This document shows positions 1 through 9,833 of a DNA stretch of 64,000 nt, piece after piece. A program made the translations under genes and the position numbers. This DNA is from Palleniella muris (lineage in GTDB: Bacteria > Bacteroidota > Bacteroidia > Bacteroidales > Bacteroidaceae), in assembly GCF_004792655.1 (NCBI RefSeq), contig NZ_SRZC01000001.1, forward strand, positions 186,001-250,000, in the 5' to 3' direction. Each line of letters starts with the position of its first letter. The stretch's first letter is position 1. The notes below the pieces were generated by a model. The model saw only the letters and a program-made list of their open reading frames with translations, was not told the origin of the DNA and did no database searches.

Positions 1-917
1 TGGTTGAAGACATTAGGCAGCGTGATGAACACCAGTGACGGGCCGGCATCAGGATTGATGCCTACGGACATCGCAGCCGGGAAGATTATTATGCCTGCCA
101 CTATGGCTACCATGGTGTCTATGGCAGCAATGTTGAAGGCATCCTTGACGATGTTCTCCTCGTTTGAGAAGTATGAGGCGTATGTCATAAGGCAGCCGAT
201 GCCCACGCTCAGCGTGAAAAACGCCTGTCCCATTGCACTCAGAGCCACATCGGTGGTGATTTTCGAGAAATCGGGACAGAAGAGGAACTCCAGACCTTTT
301 GACGCATTGGGCAGAGAAAGTGAGCAGACGGCAAGGACAAGGAGCAGGATGAAGAGCACCGGCATCATGATTTTTGAGCCGCGCTCTATGCCTTTCTGCA
401 CGCCCATCACCGTGATTCCTGCGGTGATAATCACGAATGCCACAAGCCATACGACAGGCATCACCGGGTCGGAAGAGAACTCCGCGAAGGCTCTTCCCGT
501 CTCCTCGACCGTCATTTCCATCATTCCTCCCACTCCGGCAGTGGCGGTGTAGCCGAGAGTCCATCCTGCCACGACACTGTAATAGGAGAACAACACGAAT
601 CCGGCAAGGACACACATCGCGCCGGTAAGATAGAAAAGGAGGGCGAGAGGCTTGGAGACAGAGACCTCACGGCTGTTGGACAACCGCTTGAAGGTGGCGT
701 AGCAGTTTGTGCGCGACCGTCTTCCGAGTGCCATCTCGCAGATGAGCACCGGCACAGCCACGGTGATTATGAACCCGATATAAAGCAGTATGAATGCCGC
801 TCCGCCATGTGCTCCCGTCTCACAGGGGAAGCGCCAGATGTTTCCCAGTCCCACAGCACTGCCTGCAGCGGCAAGAACAGCACCTATGCGCGAATTGAAT
901 GTTGCTCTGTTATCCAT
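1..917 (-). CDS. Sodium-dependent transporter, SNF/NSS family (partial, C-terminus outside window)
   Basis: Inner-membrane symporter of the neurotransmitter:sodium symporter (LeuT-like) family, which couples Na+ entry to uptake of amino acids or similar small solutes. About 305 N-terminal residues are present, starting MDNRATFNSRIG. The family signature of the first, unwound helix is clear at residues 19-31 (GSAVGLGNIWRFP), and several further hydrophobic helices follow. The frame is open to base 1, so the C-terminal helices lie outside the window. The substrate cannot be told from this part. The gene follows the S46 peptidase on the same strand after an 85-nt gap that holds a 12-bp hairpin, so it may be only partly co-transcribed with it. 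Confidence 0.93.
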   Translation of the reverse strand, partial: MDNRATFNSRIGAVLAAAGSAVGLGNIWRFPCETGAHGGAAFILLYIGFIITVAVPVLICEMALGRRSRTNCYATFKRLSNSREVSVSKPLALLFYLTGAMCVLAGFVLFSYYSVVAGWTLGYTATAGVGGMMEMTVEETGRAFAEFSSDPVMPVVWLVAFVIITAGITVMGVQKGIERGSKIMMPVLFILLLVLAVCSLSLPNASKGLEFLFCPDFSKITTDVALSAMGQAFFTLSVGIGCLMTYASYFSNEENIVKDAFNIAAIDTMVAIVAGIIIFPAAMSVGINPDAGPSLVFITLPNVFN

Positions 918-944
918 GCTTTCTTTTTACTTATAATAATGATT

Positions 945-984
945 GCAAGGGTTTGCAACTGCTCTCACAGCCGCAAACCCTTGC
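945..984 (-). terminator. Intercistronic hairpin after the S46 peptidase gene
   Basis: A perfect 12-bp inverted repeat, GCAAGGGTTTGC (945-956) and GCAAACCCTTGC (973-984), with a 16-nt loop. It lies between the S46 stop codon and the SNF transporter start. On the minus strand it is followed by an A/T-rich stretch, not a clean T-run. It may be a weak terminator or an mRNA 3'-end stabiliser. Confidence 0.6.
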
Positions 985-1002
985 TCTTTTGTTCGTTTTG
1001 CC

Positions 1003-3138
1003 TTACTTGTTTATTTCCTTGATAAGGCGGTCTGCCTTACCCCACTTGTCCATCATGAAGAGCATGTAGCGGATGTCCACACAGATACAGCGTGCGAGTT
1101 CCGCATCGAAGAATATGTCTGCAGAGAGAGAATCCCAGTTGCCGTCGAAGGCAAGACCTATCAAACGGTTGTTACCGTCGAACACCGGAGAACCGGAGTT
1201 GCCGCCGGTGATGTCGTTGCTGGTGAGGAAACAGAGGTTCATTGTTCCACTCACAGGGTCATTGTACTGTCCGAAATCCTTCGCAGAGAAGAGTTCGTGC
1301 ATGATTGGCTCTGCATAGTACTCGAAATTATAGTCCTTTCCGGCAGTCTTCTCATCGCCGAGGAGCATCTTCTTGTAGAGTGAAGAAGGCTCTGTGTAGT
1401 AGCTGCTCTTCTTGCCGTTGAGGAGGTATCCGCCCACCTGTCCGTAGGACATGCGGAGCGTGAAGTTGGCATCGGAATAGTGAGGCATATCCTCCTCCAT
1501 GCGAATCTTTGCATCGCAGAGCATGCGCTCCTGGTCGTCGATGGTCTGGAAGATTTCCTCTGTGCCCTTGCGGATAAGCTGCATTGTGGCAAGAAGGTCC
1601 TGGCCCATCTGCACGGCGATGTCGTTCTGCATCTCCTTCTGCACCTTTTTCTTGTTGAAATAGATAGGTTCGGAGGACATCAGGCGTGAGTTGTAGAGCT
1701 TCTCGACATAACCCTTGTAGTCGTTGCCGATGGTCTTGTAGAACTCCGGTACATACTCTGCAGGCACCTGATCCTTATAGTTCTTGAGGAGAGCGGCAAG
1801 CACATCCTTCTCGGTTGCAAGGTCCCAAGTCTCGGAATTGTCCTTGAACTGGTTGTACTGCTTCTTCTTGTTGTCCTCCGGTCCGTAGATTGGGGCACCC
1901 ATGGCGTAGCGCATGGCACGAGTGACAATCTCGTTTGTGCGTCCGAAAGTCTCCATGAAATAGGTCAGAGCCTTGCGCTTGTCCGTCAGTTGGGCATACA
2001 GTCCGCCGAGTTTGTCTATGTCAAGCTGTCCTTTCAGGTAACCGGTGCTGTCCTGATAGTGCTTGATGCGTGCCTCGTGACGCTGCTTCAGCTGAATGAT
2101 TTCGAGGGAATCGATGCACTTGTTCATGCCGAGCGCGTTCTTCCAGTAGTTGGCACTCTGCGCATACTTTGAGTCATACTTGATGCGGACAGCCTCATCG
2201 GCACGCATGTGGCGCAGCATTTCGCGCTGTCTCACGGTACGCACCTGATAGCGTGGGGCGTTGGTTGCGTCGCGCATAAGTTGGATTCCGAAGCTGGAGA
2301 GGTAACGCTCAGTGCTGCCGGGATAACCCATTGTCATGGCAAAGTCGCCCTCTTTGTAGCCTTCGTTGCTCACACGGGCATAGACTTCAGGATGATAAGG
2401 CACATTGTCCTTGGAATATTTCGCAGGACCGCCTGTCTTCGGGTCACAGTAGATGCGGAAGACGGAGAAGTCACAGGTCTGGCGCGGCCACATCCAGTTG
2501 TCTGTCTCACCACCGAATTTGCCCATGGACTTAGGAATGGCGAAGACGAGACGCACATCCTCGAAGTCACGGTAAGTGGTCAGATAGAACTTGTTGCCCT
2601 CGTAGAACGGTTTCAGCTCCACGCGCAGTGTGGAGTCTTCCTTGTGCACACGCTCCTGCTCCTTGGACTCGAGAGAGTCGAGGAGTGCCTCGCGCTTTGC
2701 GTTTGAAAGGCTGTAGATGTTGTGCTTCATGACCTCGGCGGTGTAGTCGCGCTGGGAAATCATGAACGAAACGAAGAGGTTCTCGTTAGGAAGCTCCTCC
2801 TCAAAGGACTTGCTCACGAATCCGTTGAGCATGTAGTCGTGCTCCACGGTGGAGTGTGAGCGTATCGCCTCGAAACCGCAATGGTGGTTGGTGAACACGA
2901 GTCCGTCGGAAGAGACCACCACTCCGGAGCAGTAGCCGCCGAAGTTGACCACTGACTTCATTATGGCATTCTTGTCGTTGTACAACTGTCCGTAAGGCAG
3001 ATGATAGCCTTCTTCCTGCATTTTCTCGTAGACTGCCTGTGGCAGGTTGGAGAGTGTCCACATTCCTTCGTCAGCCTTTGCCTTGGATGCACCGAAGAAC
3101 GACTGTGCAAGGAGTGCGAAGATAAATAGTTTTCTCAT
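1003..3138 (-). CDS. S46 family dipeptidyl-peptidase (DPP7/DPP11 family, DPP7-like)
   Basis: Secreted or periplasmic serine exopeptidase that releases dipeptides from peptide N-termini; asaccharolytic and gut Bacteroidetes use such enzymes for peptide nutrition. The 711 residues match the usual family length (about 700-720). A signal peptide is seen at residues 1-22. The catalytic His lies in TNHHCG (H85) and the catalytic Ser in GGNSGSP (about residue 648). About 18 residues after that Ser the sequence reads FDGNW. DPP11 enzymes, which cleave after Asp/Glu, carry Arg at this point while DPP7 enzymes carry Gly, so a hydrophobic P1 preference is inferred. The gene lies downstream of PAP2 on the same strand, separated by an 8-bp tandem array. 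Confidence 0.93.
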   Translation of the reverse strand: MRKLFIFALLAQSFFGASKAKADEGMWTLSNLPQAVYEKMQEEGYHLPYGQLYNDKNAIMKSVVNFGGYCSGVVVSSDGLVFTNHHCGFEAIRSHSTVEHDYMLNGFVSKSFEEELPNENLFVSFMISQRDYTAEVMKHNIYSLSNAKREALLDSLESKEQERVHKEDSTLRVELKPFYEGNKFYLTTYRDFEDVRLVFAIPKSMGKFGGETDNWMWPRQTCDFSVFRIYCDPKTGGPAKYSKDNVPYHPEVYARVSNEGYKEGDFAMTMGYPGSTERYLSSFGIQLMRDATNAPRYQVRTVRQREMLRHMRADEAVRIKYDSKYAQSANYWKNALGMNKCIDSLEIIQLKQRHEARIKHYQDSTGYLKGQLDIDKLGGLYAQLTDKRKALTYFMETFGRTNEIVTRAMRYAMGAPIYGPEDNKKKQYNQFKDNSETWDLATEKDVLAALLKNYKDQVPAEYVPEFYKTIGNDYKGYVEKLYNSRLMSSEPIYFNKKKVQKEMQNDIAVQMGQDLLATMQLIRKGTEEIFQTIDDQERMLCDAKIRMEEDMPHYSDANFTLRMSYGQVGGYLLNGKKSSYYTEPSSLYKKMLLGDEKTAGKDYNFEYYAEPIMHELFSAKDFGQYNDPVSGTMNLCFLTSNDITGGNSGSPVFDGNNRLIGLAFDGNWDSLSADIFFDAELARCICVDIRYMLFMMDKWGKADRLIKEINK

Positions 3139-3176
3139 TTGCTTTTATTTTGTTTTGATATGGTTTCGCTTTGTCT

Positions 3177-3208
3177 TGTCAATGTGGCAATCTGGCAATT
3201 TGTCAAGA
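3177..3208. repeat. 8-bp tandem array (4 units)
   Basis: Four consecutive 8-mers TGTCAATG, TGGCAATC, TGGCAATT, TGTCAAGA (consensus TGKCAANN). The array fills the gap between the PAP2 stop codon and the S46 peptidase start, both on the minus strand. The core resembles the 9-bp family (TGWCARTAN), but the period is 8. Confidence 0.75.
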
Positions 3209-3230
3209 TTCATTATTCCGATGGAACGGG

Positions 3231-4472
3231 CTAAAACTGCACAGTGAACGCTCCGCCTATGGCAAAGTGTGTCATCCAACGCCGGCTTTCGGCTGTAACC
3301 GTCTGATTATGTGCGTTATTTACCGGTGACGGTGACAGGCTTCGATAAGTGTATGTGCTCTTGGACGCATCCACATCCACAAAGATTTTCCATGCGAAAT
3401 TGTCTCTGCAACGCCACGAAGCACTTATGCCGGTGACGAGATTGAAGGCATTTCCTCCTTTGACTCTCAGCATTTCCTGTGACGACCGGTCGTCATTCCT
3501 GACGCAAATGCCGTCGGAAAAGCGCATGCCGCATAGTGCTTTTGCACCGAAAGCGACACTGTTGCCTACAGGAATATTGCCGTAAACACCGGCATCGAAT
3601 GACATATCGGTGAATATATTGTCATCAAAATACGCCATTTCACCGTACTTTTCCATTATGAATGGTATGTCCGCGGGAGTCGTTGTGACACGCACCATAC
3701 CGCCGATGCCTACATATTCATTGAAGAAATATGCCCCTTCGAGTCCTGCCACAGAACTTGCACGCAGGTTGATTGCCTTTTCCATGCCGTCAGGGGTGAG
3801 GAAATGCAGTGTATTTTTGTGTATTCCGACGCCCATTTGCACGTCAAGGAACGATGGATTCGTGGTTTTTTGAAACTTACCCTGCTCAAAATCGTTCAAT
3901 CCACGGTTGCCATAGATGAGGTCGGCAAGGAAATAGCCAATCTCAACGGACAGGATTCCTATGCCTGCTCCTGCTGCCACATCGCCTGCATGGTGGCGGT
4001 TATGTGCCACGCGGAGCATGCTTGTCCCTGCAGCCAGTGCGTATCCGCTGAAGGAAAACCATGGGGAGCGCGTCGCACCATATTCCTTATGAAGGATTGT
4101 CGCTGCCGTGAAAGCCACCGCAGCGTGACCCGAGGGGAACGACTTGTTATCGGAATGGTCAGGGCGTTGTGCCTTGAAAGTGTGTTTTGCGGCGGTGACT
4201 GCACCTGCCATGATGACGTTTGACACCGCAGCCGATGTCAGGAAGCGCGGCAAACCGGAGCGTCCTTCGTAGCCGGCGACCTTCAGCCCTGCAATGATGG
4301 CATAGGGAGAGAAGCGCAGATAGTTCTCGACTTCGTGCTTGCCGGTGGTGGAGACGACGGTCAAATCGTCACCATAGTCCTCTGCATCATTATTATATAA
4401 TGTGCAGGAGGTGGCGGAATGTACGCCTGAGGCATACGCTGTCGCAATCAGAATGGCAAGGGTTCGGAGCAT
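3231..4472 (-). CDS. PAP2-superfamily phosphatase with C-terminal beta-rich extension
   Basis: Type 2 phosphatidic acid phosphatase-like enzyme acting on lipid or isoprenoid phosphates at the cell envelope. All three superfamily motifs are visible: K-x6-RP (K96 to P104), PSGH (113-116) and R-x5-H-x3-D (R154, H160, D164). An N-terminal signal sequence (about residues 1-19) precedes them. After residue 200 the chain is rich in alternating aromatic strands and ends in aromatic FTVQF, like an outer-membrane beta-barrel; this arrangement is known from Bacteroidetes PAP2 proteins. The substrate could be undecaprenyl diphosphate or lipid A phosphates and cannot be decided here. A 9-bp repeat array separates it from the upstream S41 gene. 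Confidence 0.85.
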   Translation of the reverse strand: MLRTLAILIATAYASGVHSATSCTLYNNDAEDYGDDLTVVSTTGKHEVENYLRFSPYAIIAGLKVAGYEGRSGLPRFLTSAAVSNVIMAGAVTAAKHTFKAQRPDHSDNKSFPSGHAAVAFTAATILHKEYGATRSPWFSFSGYALAAGTSMLRVAHNRHHAGDVAAGAGIGILSVEIGYFLADLIYGNRGLNDFEQGKFQKTTNPSFLDVQMGVGIHKNTLHFLTPDGMEKAINLRASSVAGLEGAYFFNEYVGIGGMVRVTTTPADIPFIMEKYGEMAYFDDNIFTDMSFDAGVYGNIPVGNSVAFGAKALCGMRFSDGICVRNDDRSSQEMLRVKGGNAFNLVTGISASWRCRDNFAWKIFVDVDASKSTYTYRSLSPSPVNNAHNQTVTAESRRWMTHFAIGGAFTVQF

Positions 4473-4496
4473 GGGTGTGTGGTGTTTTTTAATCTA

Positions 4497-4550
4497 TATT
4501 GACATTACTGACATTACTGTCAATATTGACAATACTGATTTTATTGACCA
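4497..4550. repeat. 9-bp tandem array, six units
   Basis: Exactly 54 nt, six 9-mers of the form TAYTGWCAN (for example TACTGTCAA, TATTGACAA). It abuts the S41 peptidase stop codon at 4551-4553 and ends 24 nt before the PAP2 start. One of seven loci of this family in the window. Confidence 0.9.
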
Positions 4551-6119
4551 TTACTTTCTTTTTATCTCCTCCAGACCCGCATTGAATGTCGGATTTGTCG
4601 GGTTGATTATCTCAAAATAGGCGGATTCACCGTATAAATCGCGCGCTATGAGTGCACGCAACTGATCTTTGAGATAAGGCATTGTGCGCTGCTTCTCCTT
4701 CTCGTCCGCCGGCTCAACCTTCTGTTTCCTGCCCTCTTCGACAATCGCTGCGATGAGCGTTTCGGGGATGTTGAAGTCCCGCTTGAAGTCGTTTATTATC
4801 TTGAATTTCTTCAGTTGGCGGCGGTTCTTGTCATAGTACTTTATCACTTCCTGCACTACAATGCCCTTTGCCACCAAGGAGCGGTGGAATCGGGTGTATT
4901 GGAGTGTGTCGAGAGGGACGAAGATGTCCGGCATGATTCCTCCACCGCCGTAGACGGTACGGTGCTCACGGAGCGTCTCATACTTCAGGGAATCATCGAA
5001 ATGTATGGAGTCACGGCAGGTCAGTTCGCCATGTTTCAGACGCTGCTCGAAGTCCATATCATAGTCTTTCCTGTCACCCGGCTTGTACGGTTTCTGTATG
5101 CAGCGACCCGTAGGAGTATAGTAATGGGCGACGGTAAGGCGTATCATGGAGCCGTCAGGAAGCTCCACGGGACGCTGCACCAACCCCTTTCCAAATGTCC
5201 TTCGTCCTATGATGATGCCGCGGTCGTGGTCCTGCACCGCACCGGAGACAATCTCTGCCGCGGAAGCGGTGAACTCATTGACGAGCACAACCACCTTTCC
5301 GGTCTGCAATCTGCCTCTGCCGTCCGCCTTGGACTCATGGCGTGGGACACTTCTTCCTGTGGTATAGACGATGAGGGTTCCTTTCTCCAGGAACTCATTG
5401 GCAACATCCTCCGCTGCCGAAAGATAGCCTCCGCCATTGTCCTGAAGGTCGAGGATAAGGTCGACCATGCCCTGCCGCTTCAGCGAATCCGCTGCTTGGA
5501 GCAGCTCCTTGTGGGTTGTCGCGCCGAAATTGCCGAGGCGTATGTAGCCGATTCCCGGCTCTACCATGTATGCGGCATCCATGGAATGCACCGGAATCTT
5601 GTCACGCTTTATGATGAAAGATATCGGTTTCTTCTCTCCGGCGCGCTTTACAAGGACATTGACCTTTGTCCCTCGCTTGCCGCGGAGACGCTTCATGATG
5701 TCCGTTCTTGACATTTTCACGCCGGCGATGGCTGTGTCGTTGACAGCGATAATACGGTCTCCGGCGATGATTCCGACCTTTTCCGACGGTCCGCCGTGGA
5801 CTGTCTGGAGGACGATAAGTGTGTCCTCAATGACATTGAACTGCACACCTATGCCGTCAAAGTTGCCTTGCAGCGGTTCGTTAAGTTCTTGTGTCTCCTT
5901 TGCAGTGGTGAAGGAAGAGTGCGGGTCCAGCTTCTCCAGCATGCCGCGTATACCATCTTCAACGAGTTTGTTGGCATCAACAGTGTCGACATAGAGGTTC
6001 TCTATCGCCAGTTGGGCTATCTGCAGCTTGCGCAAAGGAGAGTCTGCGCCGATTTTTATTTTCATCTGTCCTGCAGCCGCAAGTGGCAGGAGGGCAAGGA
6101 ATATAAGCAGTTTTTTCAT
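4551..6119 (-). CDS. S41 family C-terminal processing peptidase (CtpA/Prc type)
   Basis: Periplasmic serine protease with a Ser-Lys dyad that cleaves near protein C-termini. The order is signal peptide (1-16), N-terminal helical region, PDZ domain (about 85-165), then the S41 protease core. The catalytic Ser is S286 in NEFTASAAEIVSGA and the general base is K311 in RTFGKGLVQ; both are intact. The length of 522 residues is typical for Bacteroidetes homologues. It sits between parE and PAP2 on the minus strand, and both junctions carry 9-bp repeat arrays. The natural substrate is unknown. Confidence 0.93.
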   Translation of the reverse strand: MKKLLIFLALLPLAAAGQMKIKIGADSPLRKLQIAQLAIENLYVDTVDANKLVEDGIRGMLEKLDPHSSFTTAKETQELNEPLQGNFDGIGVQFNVIEDTLIVLQTVHGGPSEKVGIIAGDRIIAVNDTAIAGVKMSRTDIMKRLRGKRGTKVNVLVKRAGEKKPISFIIKRDKIPVHSMDAAYMVEPGIGYIRLGNFGATTHKELLQAADSLKRQGMVDLILDLQDNGGGYLSAAEDVANEFLEKGTLIVYTTGRSVPRHESKADGRGRLQTGKVVVLVNEFTASAAEIVSGAVQDHDRGIIIGRRTFGKGLVQRPVELPDGSMIRLTVAHYYTPTGRCIQKPYKPGDRKDYDMDFEQRLKHGELTCRDSIHFDDSLKYETLREHRTVYGGGGIMPDIFVPLDTLQYTRFHRSLVAKGIVVQEVIKYYDKNRRQLKKFKIINDFKRDFNIPETLIAAIVEEGRKQKVEPADEKEKQRTMPYLKDQLRALIARDLYGESAYFEIINPTNPTFNAGLEEIKRK

Positions 6120-6145
6120 TGTTTTCGTTTGGTTAAGTTTTTTCG

Positions 6146-6230
6146 GACAATAGTGTCAATAGTGTCATTATTGACAGTACTGATTTCTTGTCAATACTGT
6201 CAATAATGATAAAACTGACAATACAGACCC
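6146..6230. repeat. 9-bp tandem array
   Basis: About nine 9-mers with the recurring core TGTCAATAN/TGACARTAN, including one 8-nt unit where the phase slips. It fills the gap between the parE stop (6238) and the S41 start (6119). Confidence 0.88.
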
Positions 6231-6237
6231 AAGGTTA

Positions 6238-8190
6238 TTACTCCTCCTCGTCCAGAATGTCCTTCTCTATGACAAGATTGTTAATGATAAAATCCTGTCT
6301 GTCGGGAGTGTTCTTGCCCATATAGTACGCAAGGAGCTTCTGCACCTGGTCCTCCTGACGCAGCGTAACCTGCTCAAGACGGATGTCCGGACCGATGAAA
6401 CCGGCAAATTCGTCAGGGGAAATCTCGCCCAGACCCTTAAAGCGCGTAATCTCCGGGTCAGGAGAAAGTTCCTCGATGGCACGCTGACGCTCCTCGTCAC
6501 TGTAACAGTAGCGCGTGATGAAGTCCTTCTGCTTCTCGTTGCGAGCCTTCAGTTTCTCGTCCTCTGCCTTTATGACTGCCTTGTTCTTAATTTTCGTACG
6601 GCGGTTGCGCACACGGAACAGCGGTGTCTGAAGGATATAGACATGCCCCTTTCTGACCAGCTCCGGGAAGAACTGGAGGAAGAAAGTGATGGTCAGAAGG
6701 CGTATGTGCATGCCGTCGACATCGGCATCCGTGGCGACAATGACCTTATTATAACGCAGGGAATCAAGGCCGTCCTCAATGTCAAGTGCCGCCTGCAGGA
6801 GGTTGAACTCCTCATTTTCATAGACCACCTTCTTGGTAAGTCCGAAGGAGTTCAGCGGTTTTCCGCGCAGGGAGAACACCGCCTGAGTGTTCACATCGCG
6901 GCTCTTCGTAATGGAACCGGAAGCGGAATCGCCCTCGGTGATGAATATGGAAGACTCCTCTTTCCGAGGATTCTTGAAATCAGAGAAGTGCACACGGCAG
7001 TCGCGGAGCTTCGGATTATGGAGGTTTGCCTTCTTGGCACGCTCACGGGCGAGCTTCGTCACGCCTGCCATTGCCTTGCGTTCACGCTCCGAAGAGGTGA
7101 TTTTCTCGAGAATGACCTCGGCAACATCGGGATTCTTGTGCAGGAAATTGTCCACCTCGGTATGCACGAAATCACCGATATACTTGTTGATGCTCACGCC
7201 CTCCGGTGCCATAAGCAGCGAACCGAGCTTGATTTTCGTCTGCGACTCGAACATCGGTTCCTCGACATTCACTGCCACCGCAGCCACAATGCCGTTACGG
7301 ATGTCGGTGAACTCGAAGGATTTCTGGAAAAAGTCCTTCAATGTCTTGGCAATATGTTCCTTAAAAGCCGACTGGTGAGTGCCGCCCTGCGTGGTGTGCT
7401 GTCCGTTGACAAAAGAGTGGTATTCCTCACCATACTGGTTGGCATGTGTGAAGGCAATCTCTATGTCCTCCCCCTTTATATGCACGATAGGATACAGCGA
7501 AGCCGTGGACATCGTGTCCTTCAGCAGGTCGGCAAGTCCGTTCCTGGACGCTATGCGGCGTCCGTTGTGCATGATAATCAGACCGGAATTGAGGTACGTA
7601 TAGTTACGAAGCATCTCGGCAACAATGTCGTCATGGAACTTGTAGTTGAGGAACAGCGTTTCGTCAGGCTCAAAGAAAATGAACGTTCCGTTCTCCTCTT
7701 CAGTGTCCTTCGTCTCGTCCGACTGCAGGATTCCCCGCTCAAAACATGCGCTGCGCACCTTTCCGTCGCGGTAGGAACGCACCTCAAAGCGTGAGGAAAG
7801 GAAGTTTACGGCCTTCACACCGACACCGTTCATGCCCACAGACTTCTTGAAAGCCTTGGAGTCATACTTGCCGCCGGTGTTCAGTTGCGACACTGCCTCA
7901 ATCATCTTGCCCTGAGGAATGCCGCGTCCATAGTCGCGGATGGAGATGCGCAACTGCTCGTCCACATCCACCTCGATGCGCTTTCCGGCATTCATGCGGA
8001 ACTCGTCGATGGAATTGTCGATAGCCTCTTTCAGAAGCACATATATGCCGTCCTCGGCATGGCTGCCGTCACCGAGGCGACCAATGTACATACCGGGGCG
8101 CGTGCGGATATGCTCAACGTCGGACAACTTGCGTATGTTGTCGTCAGTATACTCCACCTGCTCTGCCTGAAACTCCAAGTCTTCTGCCAT
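6238..8190 (-). CDS. parE: DNA topoisomerase IV subunit B (ParE; GyrB-type ATPase)
   Basis: ATPase subunit of a type IIA topoisomerase, which decatenates or relaxes DNA together with ParC/GyrA. The GHKL ATPase region shows EAIDNSIDE, the glycine-rich DYGRGIP and [14 protein letters not shown]. The TOPRIM domain shows EGDSASGSI and the metal-binding [10 protein letters not shown]. The 650-residue length and lack of the long GyrB insert favour ParE over GyrB. The partner parC is not in the window. A 10-bp repeat array (8261-8355) lies between this gene and the upstream GNAT-like gene. Confidence 0.9.
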   Translation of the reverse strand: MAEDLEFQAEQVEYTDDNIRKLSDVEHIRTRPGMYIGRLGDGSHAEDGIYVLLKEAIDNSIDEFRMNAGKRIEVDVDEQLRISIRDYGRGIPQGKMIEAVSQLNTGGKYDSKAFKKSVGMNGVGVKAVNFLSSRFEVRSYRDGKVRSACFERGILQSDETKDTEEENGTFIFFEPDETLFLNYKFHDDIVAEMLRNYTYLNSGLIIMHNGRRIASRNGLADLLKDTMSTASLYPIVHIKGEDIEIAFTHANQYGEEYHSFVNGQHTTQGGTHQSAFKEHIAKTLKDFFQKSFEFTDIRNGIVAAVAVNVEEPMFESQTKIKLGSLLMAPEGVSINKYIGDFVHTEVDNFLHKNPDVAEVILEKITSSERERKAMAGVTKLARERAKKANLHNPKLRDCRVHFSDFKNPRKEESSIFITEGDSASGSITKSRDVNTQAVFSLRGKPLNSFGLTKKVVYENEEFNLLQAALDIEDGLDSLRYNKVIVATDADVDGMHIRLLTITFFLQFFPELVRKGHVYILQTPLFRVRNRRTKIKNKAVIKAEDEKLKARNEKQKDFITRYCYSDEERQRAIEELSPDPEITRFKGLGEISPDEFAGFIGPDIRLEQVTLRQEDQVQKLLAYYMGKNTPDRQDFIINNLVIEKDILDEEE

Positions 8191-8260
8191 ATTCTGATTA
8201 TGTTATGTGGTTGTAGGGAAAGGGATTCCCTTGGTTAATCGGGTTGTTGTTGTTTATTTA

Positions 8261-8355
8261 ATCATGAGGCAACATGAGACATCATGATATAACATGTTTC
8301 ATCATGAGATAACATGTCGCATCACGAAACCATGTCACACTATGAGAACGTCATG
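8261..8355. repeat. 10-bp tandem array with 20-bp superstructure
   Basis: Successive 10-mers built around ATCATGA/AACATGA. Units alternate between an ATCATG and an AACATG start, giving a higher-order 20-bp period over the first three pairs. It lies between the stop of the GNAT-like gene (8362) and the parE start (8190), both on the minus strand. Confidence 0.88.
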
Positions 8356-8361
8356 TCTTCA

Positions 8362-9519
8362 CTATATTTTCTTCTTCCAGCACACACGCTTCTTGTGGTT
8401 ACGGTGCTCAAACATGTCCCACTGCCCCTGCACGGCGGTGTTCGTCTCCATCTCCAGCTGCGTCTCCGCCCACTCCACACCGTACTTGTGGTAGTACGGA
8501 ATCAAGTCGTAAAAGAACAGGGCATTGACACCTTTGTTGCGGTATTCGGGAAGCACACCTATAAGGAGCAGGTCGAGCCCCTTTGATTTCTTTGAGAGAA
8601 GGAAGCGCAAAAGGTGGAACCAGCCGAAAGGGAGGAGCCTGCCGCGGCGGCACTTCTGCAGCACTCTCGCCATCGAAGGCACTGTGACGCCCACGCCGAT
8701 GAGGTCGTGTCCCGGGGTGTTCCAGTCCTCCACAAGGGTCACAAGGTTCATGTCCAGCACAATGGAGAACTTGCCCACCAATTGGTCTATCTGCCTGTCT
8801 GTCAGTTCGCTGTAGCCATACAGGTCTTTGTACGTGGCATTTATCAGAGAGAAGACCTTGCGTCCCATCTTCTCCTTGCCGTACAACTCTCTGCGCTTCA
8901 CCTTCCTTATGTGCAGATTGTAACGCTTCATGATCATCTCGGAAATCTTCCTGTGTTTCTCGGGCATCTTCTCCGGAACAAGGATATTGTACTCATTATA
9001 GCGGTTGTCAATCTCAAAGCCGCCGATTTCCTCGATGATTCGCGGATAATACTCGTAATTGTATAGCGTGGCAATCGTGCTCAACTCATCAAAGCCATAC
9101 ACCAGCATGCCCTCGCTGTCCATGTCCGTGAAGCCGAGCGGACCGACCATCTGCTCCATGCCATGCTTCCGCCCGTAGTCAGCGACGGCATCGAGCAACG
9201 CCTCGGCAACCGCCTTGTCCTCAACAAAGTCTATCCAGCCGAAGCGCACATCCTTCCTGCCCCATTTCTCGTTAGCCTTGTGATTGATGATGGCTGCCAC
9301 CCTTCCCACAAGCTCTCCGTCACGGTAAGCCATGAAATACTCCGCCTCACAGAAGTCAAAAGCGGCATTTCTGTCACGGGAAAGTGTGTCCATCTCATCG
9401 CTGTAAAGCGAAGGGACATCATAAGGCGAGCCTTCATAAAGGTCGTAATGGAAATCAATGAACCGTCCAAGGTCTTTCTTCGTATCTACCCTGCGTATCT
9501 CTATATCTTTCATATTCAA
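8362..9519 (-). CDS. GNAT-like N-acetyltransferase domain protein
   Basis: Soluble protein of 385 residues resembling a conserved Bacteroidetes family annotated as N-acetyltransferase-like. An N-terminal half contains a GNAT-like YFMAYRDGELVGRVAAIIN segment. Near the C-terminus LLIGVLPEYRNKGVNALFFY resembles the acetyl-CoA pyrophosphate-binding motif A (R/Q-x-x-G-x-G/A). Substrate unknown. A second in-frame ATG lies two codons downstream (9513) and could be the true start. A candidate -7 box, TAACTTTG on the minus strand at 9595-9602, lies about 80 nt upstream. Confidence 0.7.
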   Translation of the reverse strand: MNMKDIEIRRVDTKKDLGRFIDFHYDLYEGSPYDVPSLYSDEMDTLSRDRNAAFDFCEAEYFMAYRDGELVGRVAAIINHKANEKWGRKDVRFGWIDFVEDKAVAEALLDAVADYGRKHGMEQMVGPLGFTDMDSEGMLVYGFDELSTIATLYNYEYYPRIIEEIGGFEIDNRYNEYNILVPEKMPEKHRKISEMIMKRYNLHIRKVKRRELYGKEKMGRKVFSLINATYKDLYGYSELTDRQIDQLVGKFSIVLDMNLVTLVEDWNTPGHDLIGVGVTVPSMARVLQKCRRGRLLPFGWFHLLRFLLSKKSKGLDLLLIGVLPEYRNKGVNALFFYDLIPYYHKYGVEWAETQLEMETNTAVQGQWDMFEHRNHKKRVCWKKKI

Positions 9520-9833
9520 TAATTTGGGTCAATGCATCCGCATTTCTTTCCCGCGCATATATAATGTTTGGGCGCATCCGCGCATAAAACGTTACAAAGT
9601 TACTAAAAACAAACGTATTCTTAACATTTTGCCTTGTAAAATTATTTTTTTTTAGTTCTTTGGAGTGAAAAGTGTGGAAAAACCTCCATGACTATTATTT
9701 AGACAGATTGGAAAAATATTTCGAGAAAACCTTGTACAGCCACGCCAAAACAACTATCTTTGCATAGCGGTTTCGTCATTCGCCATCCTAAACACATTCA
9801 CACACTATAATTTCATAAAACAACATCATACTA
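9520..9833. other. Divergent intergenic region, 314 bp
   Basis: AT-rich gap between the GNAT-like gene (-) and the Abi pseudogene (+). It contains a minus-strand candidate -7 box (CAAAGTTA on the plus strand, 9595-9602) and the plus-strand promoter described separately. No further gene is seen. Confidence 0.6.
9732..9762 (+). promoter_or_regulatory. Candidate Bacteroidetes-type promoter of the Abi pseudogene
   Basis: TTG at 9732-9734, 20-nt spacer, TATCTTTG at 9755-9762, matching TTG-N19-21-TAnnTTTG. Transcription would start near 9769, giving a leader of about 65 nt to the ATG at 9834. Confidence 0.55.
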
